18,783 bases of DNA, from positions 1-18,783 of the forward strand of contig JANNBZ010000095.1 of NCBI GenBank assembly GCA_031386065.1, in the 5' to 3' direction. This document shows, piece after piece, positions 7,494 through 12,974 of this stretch. This DNA is from JANYJJ01 sp031386065 (GTDB taxonomy: Bacteria; Pseudomonadota; Gammaproteobacteria; Burkholderiales; Burkholderiaceae_C). How positions within the stretch are numbered: the stretch's first letter is position 1; each line of letters opens with the position of its first letter. Position numbers and translations under genes: made by a program. Under the pieces are notes generated by a model. That model saw only the letters and a program-made list of their open reading frames with translations. It made no database searches and had not been told where the DNA came from.

Positions 7494-7889
7494 AGATCTT
7501 CCCGGCAAGGCTGGCTTGGAGGTGGCTTCGACGGCCAGCTGCCCAGCTTATTTTGAGTATCGGCGGCCGAGGCCAGCTTGCAAGTGTAGACAGGCGAGGT
7601 TGGTACGTATGTTCGTTCGCGTACACAGATCTCGCCACGCAGCGCTGTCAGGCGGCGCTGTCAGAAGGCAAACCCGGCGCCGACGCCGCGAAGTTGCGTT
7701 CAGTAACAGGCTGAAACACGCGTTCTTTCTGCAACAAATTGCACTCAAAAGATGCGATCCGGCTTGCGGCCATTTCCTACAGGCAGCCCCGACACCGACT
7801 GACTTCAGGCCACAGCAGCGCCGCCTACGCTTGCGACTGACCGGTCCTGCCGGCAACAGTCTTTCAACTTTTCTCTCAGGAGTTCACAC
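7494..7889. other. 396-bp intergenic region between divergent genes
   Basis: No convincing gene lies here; short open frames have no ribosome site and poor coding character. It should hold promoters for the Crp/Fnr gene (leftward) and the secreted-protein gene (rightward). Visible structure: an inverted pair GTACG (7603-7607) and CGTAC (7620-7624) with 12 bases between; and a direct repeat GCGCTGTCAG at 7642-7651 and 7655-7664 with a 13-bp period. Local base composition is less GC-rich than in the genes. The last 30 bases carry the AGGAG ribosome site of the downstream gene. Confidence 0.6.
7603..7624. promoter_or_regulatory. Possible operator: inverted repeat GTACG-N12-CGTAC
   Basis: A 5-bp arm perfectly mirrored across a 12-bp spacer, in the shared control region between the third Crp/Fnr gene and the secreted-protein gene. 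The total length of 22 bp is right for a dimeric HTH regulator of the Crp/Fnr class. With only five paired bases per arm it could be chance. Confidence 0.25.
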
Positions 7890-8324
7890 ATGAACGCATC
7901 GAAGCTTCTCATCACCGCCGCGGCTGCTGCCGCCATGGTCGGCGCCATCGGTTTCGCCACCGCGCAAACCGCCACCGGCAACACCACCGGCACCAATCCG
8001 CAGACCCAGAATCAGCCGGCCACGCCTGCGCAGCCGATGCCGGCGATGCCGAGCAGCACGACCTCGCCCAACACGACGAGCACACCGCCGTCCACCGGCT
8101 CGATGAGCGCCACGCCCAGCACGTCCACTTCGGGCGCGACGACCAACAGCACGCCGGCCACCACCGACATGAACAACAGCAGCAGCGGTTCGATGAATCG
8201 TGACGCGATGAGCACCGACGGCACGATGAACAAGCCGGCCAACGGCATGTCGAACAAGCGCATGCGCACCAACGCCGACGGCAGCACGAGCACCGAACGC
8301 GCACCCCGCGCCGACCGCAACTGA
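7890..8324 (+). CDS. Small exported low-complexity Thr/Ser/Asn/Pro/Met-rich protein
   Basis: A 144-residue protein of unknown function. Residues 1-26 form a clear Sec signal peptide (MNASK, then a hydrophobic Ala-rich core, cleavage expected after FATAQ or nearby). The mature part is almost entirely Thr, Ser, Asn, Pro, Ala, Gly and Met with no cysteine or aromatic residue, so it is probably unstructured. The end becomes more basic (SNKRMRTNADGS, RAPRADRN). Periodic Met residues (QPMPAMP, GSMSA, GSMNRDAMSTDGTMNK) are notable. AGGAG stands 7 bases before the ATG, so translation is well supported. A strong hairpin terminator follows within 30 bases, giving a single-gene unit. It could be a periplasmic or surface linker, or a stress-related protein; no family is recognised. 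Confidence 0.8.
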   Translation: MNASKLLITAAAAAAMVGAIGFATAQTATGNTTGTNPQTQNQPATPAQPMPAMPSSTTSPNTTSTPPSTGSMSATPSTSTSGATTNSTPATTDMNNSSSGSMNRDAMSTDGTMNKPANGMSNKRMRTNADGSTSTERAPRADRN

Positions 8325-8349
8325 CCGACCGCGCCACCGTGTCAGGTTG

Positions 8350-8390
8350 ACGCCGGCAGCGGGTGCATCCCGCTGCCGGCGTTGTGCATT
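8350..8390 (+). terminator. Intrinsic-terminator-like hairpin after the secreted protein gene
   Basis: Perfect 13-bp stem CGCCGGCAGCGGG (8351-8363) and CCCGCTGCCGGCG (8369-8381) with a 5-base loop TGCAT. An A-T pair at 8350/8382 extends it. It is followed by TTGTGCATTT, a moderately T-rich tail, and lies 26 bp after the stop codon at 8324. Confidence 0.8.
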
Positions 8391-8400
8391 TGATCGAAAC

Positions 8401-9153
8401 ATGACGACCCGGAATTCGACGATGAGAAGCCCCGACCCTTTTTCGAACGATGCACGCTTTCGCCTGCTCGGCTTTTCAGCGCTGGTGGCGGCCTTGGTGT
8501 TCGCATCGCCCTGGGTCACCAGCGCTGGCGCGACGGATGGGTCCGCCGCGCCCGCAGCCAGCCACGCCGATTTGAAGGATGAATCGCCCTCGCCTGCTGT
8601 TCGCCAGATGGCCGATTGGGTGGCGGCGTCGCACGACAACCGCGATGCCGAGTTCGTCATCGTCGACAAGAAGACGGCCACCGTCTATGTGTTCGACGCG
8701 GCCGCAACGCTGACCGGATCGACACCGGTGCTGCTGGGTGCGGCGACAGGCGACGATTCGGTGCCCGGCATCGGCGAGCGCCCCATCGCCGACGTGCGGC
8801 CTGAAGAGCGCACCACGCCGGCCGGCCGCTTCATCGCAGAGCGTGGCCGCAATGCTCAAGGCGAGGACGTGGTGTGGGTCGACTACGACGCTGCGGTGTC
8901 GATGCACCGAGTGCGCGCCAACAACCCGAAAGAGCGGCGACTCGAGCGGCTGGCCACGCCCACCGCCGACGACAACCGCATCTCGTACGGCTGCATCAAT
9001 GTGCCCGCCGCTTTCTACGACGCGCAGATTCGGCCGATTTTCGCGAAGCACGTGGCGGTGGTGTACGTGCTGCCCGAGGTCAAGTCACTGCATCAGGTGT
9101 TCGGCCCCAGTTGGGTGGCGGTGACTGCTGCTGAGGCGTCGACACGGCGCTAA
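8401..9153 (+). CDS. Exported L,D-transpeptidase (YkuD/ErfK-YbiS family)
   Basis: A 250-residue protein with an N-terminal hydrophobic segment (about 19-44), a signal peptide or anchor, followed by a YkuD-fold domain at about 83-226. The catalytic motif is seen as H169 (SMHR) and S195-Y-G-C198-I-N-V, with C198 the expected acyl-enzyme nucleophile. The family makes or remodels 3-3 peptidoglycan cross-links, or attaches proteins to peptidoglycan, in the periplasm. The second motif position is Tyr instead of the usual His of SHGC. No separate peptidoglycan-binding domain (LysM or PG_binding) is present. The start is uncertain: ATG at 8401 (MTTRNST), ATG at 8422 (MRSPDPF), and a farther in-frame codon at 8347 lying inside the terminator hairpin, which is therefore unlikely. 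None has a strong ribosome site. It converges with the sigma-factor gene, with only 9 bp between stops. Confidence 0.85.
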   Translation: MTTRNSTMRSPDPFSNDARFRLLGFSALVAALVFASPWVTSAGATDGSAAPAASHADLKDESPSPAVRQMADWVAASHDNRDAEFVIVDKKTATVYVFDAAATLTGSTPVLLGAATGDDSVPGIGERPIADVRPEERTTPAGRFIAERGRNAQGEDVVWVDYDAAVSMHRVRANNPKERRLERLATPTADDNRISYGCINVPAAFYDAQIRPIFAKHVAVVYVLPEVKSLHQVFGPSWVAVTAAEASTRR

Positions 9154-9162
9154 CAAGCGCGT

Positions 9163-9771
9163 TCAGCGGTGGACGCTCAGCCCGCCGCGCATCACCCGCA
9201 GCGTGCGTCGCACCCAGCACTTCACGGTGCTGGCGGGCCGGCCCATGCGCTGCGCGATTTGCGGGTAGCTCAGGCCATCGAAAAACGCCAGCGTCAGGCT
9301 CTGGCGTTGTTCGGCCGACAGCGACGCCAGGCACTGCCGCACTGCATTCGCCGAGGCCAGGTTCATCACGTGGTCCAGCGTGTCAGCGTCGCCGGATGCG
9401 AGCCTGAGGCAGGGATCCTCTTCACCGAACGGCGCGGTGAAGTGCTTACGATCCGGCCGGGCACTGCGCCGCCGCAGGCTGTCGATTGCCGCATGGTGCG
9501 CAATGCCCGACAGCCAATGGATGGGCCGGCCTCGGCTGCCATCGAACTGCGCAGACTGTGACCACACCTTCACGTAAACGTCTTGCAGCACGTCCTCGGC
9601 TTCGGCGCGGTCGCGGTTGATGCGGCAGACGATGCCGAACAGCTGATCGCAGGTGAGTGCATAGAGGCGCCTGAACGACAGCGGGCAGCGCTCGCCGACA
9701 CGCCGCAGCAAGGCCAGCAACTCGTCGTCGTCCTCGGCCGCCAGCACAGTTTCATGAACAGCGGCATTCAT
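9163..9771 (-). CDS. ECF-type RNA polymerase sigma factor
   Basis: A 202-residue sigma-70-family factor of the ECF group. Region 2 spans about 34-103 (FRRLYALTCDQLFGIVCRI, AEDVLQDVYVKVW, HWLSGIAHHAAIDSLRRR), recognising the -10 element. Region 4 spans about 146-196 (LSAEQRQSLTLAFFDGLSYPQIAQRM, STVKCWVRRTL), with an HTH for the -35 element. The ATG lies inside the stop of the upstream gene (ATGA), so translation is coupled; 79 codons of open frame further upstream only shadow that gene. No anti-sigma factor gene (zinc-binding ZAS, RskA or FecR type) lies next to it. The co-transcribed partner is the DUF2384-like protein. The divergent exported DUF4331 gene and lipoprotein are the natural candidate regulon (inference). 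Confidence 0.93.
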   Translation of the reverse strand: MNAAVHETVLAAEDDDELLALLRRVGERCPLSFRRLYALTCDQLFGIVCRINRDRAEAEDVLQDVYVKVWSQSAQFDGSRGRPIHWLSGIAHHAAIDSLRRRSARPDRKHFTAPFGEEDPCLRLASGDADTLDHVMNLASANAVRQCLASLSAEQRQSLTLAFFDGLSYPQIAQRMGRPASTVKCWVRRTLRVMRGGLSVHR

Positions 9772-10331
9772 CCCGCGGCGATGAAGCGGTCTGTGCGCGC
9801 GGCTTCCAGCACCTGGCCCAACTGCGAGTCGAGCAGGTCGACCGGGCGACGGTCGTGCAGCCATGAATTCGGTTGCGCGAACCAGACTGCCAGCGCCCAG
9901 CCGTCGAACTCGTCGGTCAGTTCCTCCACCACCTGGCGCGGCGCCGGCTTGACCGACAAGTCGCGCGGCTCGAACTGGAACATCGGCAGCCAGAACTCGC
10001 TGCGCCACTCGAAGCCGAACACGGTCCCGTCCGCGATCAAGCCCGCCAGCCCGTCGAGCCCCGCGCGCCGGTGCTCGTTCAGCATGCGGGCCAGGTCATC
10101 GGTGCGGGCGATGCCGCCGGTGGCGCGGTAGGCCGCCAGCATGACGATGAAATCGCGGTCGCTGGGGAGCTCGTCGTGATCGTCGTCGAGGATGGCCTGC
10201 AGGCCGGTCACCGCCATTGCCGGCACGGTGTCCACAAAGCCGTCGTGCCGGGTCACATCGCGCAGCGGCGCGCGGAACAGCGCCATGTCCATGCGGGCTT
10301 CGGTCAGGCGAACGAGTTGGCTGCGATTCAT
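9768..10331 (-). CDS. Protein with MbcA/ParS/Xre-like (DUF2384-type) C-terminal domain, coupled to ECF sigma factor
   Basis: A 187-residue soluble protein with no signal peptide, membrane span or cysteine. Residues about 142-187 (WALAVWFAQPNSWLHDRRPVDLL and the ARTDRFIAAG end) look like the toxin-binding C-terminal domain shared by Xre/MbcA/ParS antitoxins. The N-terminal 130 residues show no obvious HTH; the segment 60-120 (MLAAYRATGGIARTDDLARML, FGFEWRSEFWLPMFQF) is unfamiliar. There is no RES-type toxin gene beside it, so a classical toxin-antitoxin role is unlikely. It starts at an ATG with a textbook AGGAGG 9 bases upstream. Its stop overlaps the sigma-factor start, so the two are made together, and I infer it may control or assist that sigma factor. 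That role is not known from the family. Confidence 0.8.
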   Translation of the reverse strand: MNRSQLVRLTEARMDMALFRAPLRDVTRHDGFVDTVPAMAVTGLQAILDDDHDELPSDRDFIVMLAAYRATGGIARTDDLARMLNEHRRAGLDGLAGLIADGTVFGFEWRSEFWLPMFQFEPRDLSVKPAPRQVVEELTDEFDGWALAVWFAQPNSWLHDRRPVDLLDSQLGQVLEAARTDRFIAAG

Positions 10332-10589
10332 TGTTGAGACCTCCTGTCCTCGATTTCAGCCGCGCACCCACTTCGTGTCTGTGCGTTACCGAACTCACAG
10401 CGCCTCTCGGACCCACACCGACGCCAAAAAAAAGCGGTGCCCATGTGACGGTCATCGCACAGACGGTGAGCCGACCGATCCTTAACTTCCAACCTCGCTT
10501 CGCCCTTCCGGGGGCGTCCCGACGCGCCGTATCGCAGGCAATCCCGCACTGCAACGTCGTGCCCTGCCCCCTCCAACAAGGAACCCGCC
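10332..10589. promoter_or_regulatory. Shared control region between the sigma-factor operon and the DUF4331 gene
   Basis: This 258-bp divergent region must hold both promoters. It contains an eight-A run (10426-10433), AT-rich against the local background, and a direct repeat GACGGT at 10447-10452 and 10462-10467, 15 bp apart. Ribosome sites are clear on both sides (AGGAGG leftward, AAGGA rightward). I could not fix a confident -35/-10 pair. Confidence 0.5.
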
Positions 10590-12152
10590 ATGACACTCCG
10601 CACATTGAGTCCATCACCCATCACCGAGGCCATTGGTGCCCTGGGTCTGGGCCTGTCGCTGGCCCTGATTGCCACCCCCTCGGCCTTCGCGTCGAGCCAC
10701 CGCGAAGCGCCGTTCATCAGCGGGCAAGCGCAGGTCGACGCAACCGACCTGTACATGTTTCGCAGCTATGAAGCGGGCCGCGACGCCTTCGTGACCATCC
10801 TGGCCAACTACCAGCCGTTCCAGGACCCGCAGGGCGGCCCGAACTTCTACATGTTCAACCCGAACGCGCTGTACGAAATCCACATCGACAACACCGGGAA
10901 GGGCGGTGAAGACATCACCTTCCAGTTCCGCTTCACCAACACCTCGAAGGCCACCGCGCTGACCGTGGGCGGCAAGCAAGTGAAGATTCCGTTGATCAAC
11001 AGCGGCCCCATCAGCGGCGTCAACCCGGCCTCGCTGAACGTGCGCGAAACCTTCACGGTCGACATGGTCAGCGGCGCGCGGCGCGGCGGCACCAGAACCA
11101 GCATCACCAATTCGAACGGCGGCTCGGCCACCTTCGACAAGCCGGTCGACAACATCGGCGACAAGGTGTTCGGCGGCGCTACCGGTTACGCCACCTACGC
11201 GAACCAGCACATCTACACGGTGGCCATTCCGGGCTGCGCCACACCTGGCCGTGTGTTCGTCGGCCAGCGCAAGGAACCGTTCTACATTGCGGTGGGCAAG
11301 TCGTTCGACCTGTTCAATTTGAACCCGCTGGGCGCGGAAGTGGGCGGCAACAACAACGACCTGGAAGCCAAGAACGTCAGCACGCTGGCGATGGAAGTGC
11401 CCATCGCCTGCCTGACCGCCGGCGGCGAGCCCGTCATCGGCGCGTACACCACCGCCAGCCTGCGCCAGGGCCGCCTGCTCGACGGCTCGCCCGCCACCGG
11501 GTTGAACAAGAACCAGCGTTCCGGCGGCGCGTGGACCCAGGTCTCGCGCCTGGGCATGCCACTGGTCAACGAGCTGATCATCGGCATCGACGACAAGGAC
11601 AAGTTCAACGCCTCGAAGCCGAAGAACGACCCCACCAACTTTGCCGACTACGTGACCAACCCGGTGCTGCCGGCACTGATCCAGACCCTGTTCCCTGCGG
11701 CCGTGGCACCGACCAACTTCCCGCGCACCGACTTGCTGACGGTGTTCCTGAAAGGCATCGACGGCCTCAACCAGCCCAAGGTCAACGGCGCGGTGACACC
11801 CAGCGAAATGATGCGGCTGAACACCACCACGCCGGTCACCGCAGCGGGCGCGCAGAACCCGCTCGGCGTGGCCGCCGGCGACAACGCGGGCTACCCGAAC
11901 GGACGCCGTCCGGCCGACGACGTGGTGGACCTGTCGCTGCGCGTTTCGATGGGCGCACTGTGCGTGCTGACCGGCGCCACCGACACGCTGAAGGTGGGCT
12001 GCAAACCGGCCGACGCACCGGCCGGTGGCCTGGCGCTGACCGACGGCGTTCGCAAGACCGCCGCCAACTACGGCGTCACCTTTCCGTACCTGACGACACC
12101 GCTGCCGGGCAACTTCAACCCGACCGCGCCGGCCGGCTCGACCTACCCTTGA
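10590..12152 (+). CDS. Exported DUF4331-domain protein
   Basis: A 520-residue protein. Residues 1-34 are a signal peptide (hydrophobic core ALGLGLSLALIATPSAFA), with cleavage expected before SSHREAPF. SSHREAP followed by DATDLYMFRSYE is the signature beginning of the DUF4331 family, which has no established biochemical function. The rest shows typical family stretches: ALYEIHIDNTGKG, TFQFRFTN, FVGQRKEPFYIAVGKSFDLF, NVSTLAMEVPIACL, RLGMPLVNELIIG, and RRPADDVVDLSLRV near the end. The mature protein is expected to be periplasmic or extracellular and rich in beta structure. AAGGA stands 7 bases before the ATG. It is followed 18 bp later by a lipoprotein gene in the same direction, and is divergent from the ECF sigma operon, which may drive it (inference). 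Confidence 0.95.
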   Translation: MTLRTLSPSPITEAIGALGLGLSLALIATPSAFASSHREAPFISGQAQVDATDLYMFRSYEAGRDAFVTILANYQPFQDPQGGPNFYMFNPNALYEIHIDNTGKGGEDITFQFRFTNTSKATALTVGGKQVKIPLINSGPISGVNPASLNVRETFTVDMVSGARRGGTRTSITNSNGGSATFDKPVDNIGDKVFGGATGYATYANQHIYTVAIPGCATPGRVFVGQRKEPFYIAVGKSFDLFNLNPLGAEVGGNNNDLEAKNVSTLAMEVPIACLTAGGEPVIGAYTTASLRQGRLLDGSPATGLNKNQRSGGAWTQVSRLGMPLVNELIIGIDDKDKFNASKPKNDPTNFADYVTNPVLPALIQTLFPAAVAPTNFPRTDLLTVFLKGIDGLNQPKVNGAVTPSEMMRLNTTTPVTAAGAQNPLGVAAGDNAGYPNGRRPADDVVDLSLRVSMGALCVLTGATDTLKVGCKPADAPAGGLALTDGVRKTAANYGVTFPYLTTPLPGNFNPTAPAGSTYP

Positions 12153-12170
12153 CCATTGAGGAACCTGCAC

Positions 12171-12434
12171 ATGAACACATCACGAAAGCTGTGGTTGGCG
12201 GTCGCGCTGGCAGCGGCGCTGGCCCTGGGCGGCTGCTTCGGCGACGATGACGACGACGTTGCCGCGCCGGGTGCCAGCAACACCGTGCCTGACAGCGCGG
12301 GGGCCAGCGTGGGGGCATTCATTGCTTACCTGTTGGCGCTGAGCCCGAACGACGAAACCTCGGAGCCAGCCACCATCAGCGACGCCTTCGCGGTGCCGCC
12401 CGACGAAGACAACGAGCCGCAGCCACTGGTCTGA
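12171..12434 (+). CDS. Small Asp-rich lipoprotein encoded after DUF4331 gene
   Basis: An 87-residue protein. The signal sequence MNTSRKLWLAVALAAALAL ends in a lipobox LGGC, with the lipidated cysteine at residue 22. Phe at position +2 does not retain it in the inner membrane by the Lol rule, so an outer-membrane location is likely. A run of five Asp (25-29) follows, then an acidic low-complexity tail (DETSEPATISD, PPDEDNEPQP); residues 44-56 (ASVGAFIAYLLAL) are the only hydrophobic stretch of the mature part. The ATG is chosen because GAGGAA stands 7 bases upstream. The short spacing after the DUF4331 stop (18 bp) indicates one transcript; the two probably act together at the envelope. The acidic run could bind metal ions, which is speculation. 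Confidence 0.88.
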   Translation: MNTSRKLWLAVALAAALALGGCFGDDDDDVAAPGASNTVPDSAGASVGAFIAYLLALSPNDETSEPATISDAFAVPPDEDNEPQPLV

Positions 12435-12451
12435 CCGGCCGCATTGACCTC

Positions 12452-12477
12452 GGGCCGTGCGTGCGTACGCACGGCCC
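12452..12477. terminator. GC hairpin after the lipoprotein gene
   Basis: An 11-bp perfect stem, GGGCCGTGCGT (12452-12462) with ACGCACGGCCC (12467-12477), around a 4-base loop GCGT, 17 bp after the stop codon. No T-run follows, so it may act as an RNA 3' stabiliser or work together with the second hairpin. Confidence 0.55.
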
Positions 12478-12489
12478 CTCGCCACCGAA

Positions 12490-12520
12490 GCGGCCGCGTA
12501 ACAACGCGGCCGCATTTCGT
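12490..12520 (+). terminator. Second hairpin with T-rich tail after the lipoprotein gene
   Basis: A perfect 9-bp stem GCGGCCGCG (12490-12498) and CGCGGCCGC (12505-12513) with loop TAACAA, followed by ATTTCGTT. This fits an intrinsic terminator better than the first hairpin. Together they should separate the DUF4331 unit from the glucan synthase unit. Confidence 0.6.
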
Positions 12521-12532
12521 TACACGAACGAA
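12516..12532. promoter_or_regulatory. Inverted repeat TTCGTT-N5-AACGAA upstream of the glucan synthase unit
   Basis: A perfect 6-bp inverted repeat with a 5-bp spacer sits just after the terminator hairpins and about 200 bp ahead of the small membrane protein gene. It could be a regulator site. The same half-site (GTTCGTT) occurs at 7611-7617 in the other large intergenic region. Evidence is limited to the symmetry. Confidence 0.25.
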
Positions 12533-12728
12533 CCATTCACCCCGGCTCAGCGCGCGCGTCCTACACCCGGCGGCGCGCCGTCCGACAGACAGCGGCGGCC
12601 ATGCTGCCTAGCATCAGCTTCTCTGAGGAAACAGCGTTGGCAGTACACCGTCGACGCCGCTTTTCAGACCCCGTACTTAATCATTTTTCTGTTCGAGGCA
12701 CCCGCGCTCGAATGGGATGGAGCCCCTC

Positions 12729-12971
12729 ATGACCAGCCACGCCGTCGCCACTCCGTCCTGGACCACCGCAGCCTTCGGTGACGCACCCGACACGTCGCCG
12801 ATGGAGCTGAACGAACTGGGCGACCACCTGGGTCGCTGCAACGGGTCGCGCGGCCGCTGGTTCAGCCTGCAATGCGCCGCGCAGGCCACGCACGGTTTTG
12901 TCGCGTCCCGCTTCGTGACGACCCTGGTGGTCGCGGCGTTGCTGTTGGGTGGTGTGCTGCTGGCCCTTTGA
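12729..12971 (+). CDS. Small single-span membrane protein upstream of cyclic glucan synthase
   Basis: An 80-residue protein with a soluble N-terminal part (TTAAFGDAPDTSPMELNELGDHLGRCNG) and one strong hydrophobic helix at the C-terminus (about 62-80, FVTTLVVAALLLGGVLLAL). The second ATG, at 12729, is chosen because GGAG stands 6 bases upstream; the ATG four codons earlier has no site. It ends with TGA, and the glucan synthase ATG follows after a single GGA codon in the same frame. Two readings are possible: a real small partner protein translationally coupled to the synthase, or the original N-terminal extension of the synthase cut off by a nonsense codon. Both are consistent with what I see. 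No family is recognised. Confidence 0.65.
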   Translation: MTSHAVATPSWTTAAFGDAPDTSPMELNELGDHLGRCNGSRGRWFSLQCAAQATHGFVASRFVTTLVVAALLLGGVLLAL

Positions 12972-12974
12972 GGA

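Noticed and set aside
9768..10331. Toxin-antitoxin system based on the DUF2384-like C-terminus
   Set aside because: No RES-domain or other toxin gene is adjacent and no HTH is evident. The overlapped neighbour is a sigma factor.
10614..12170. 518-codon frame antisense to the DUF4331 gene
   Set aside because: The opposite strand has a signal peptide, a good ribosome site and family motifs; this frame has only biased composition.
12969..12971. TGA as a selenocysteine codon joining the small ORF to the synthase
   Set aside because: No SECIS-like hairpin was recognised just downstream, and a normal ATG follows one codon later.
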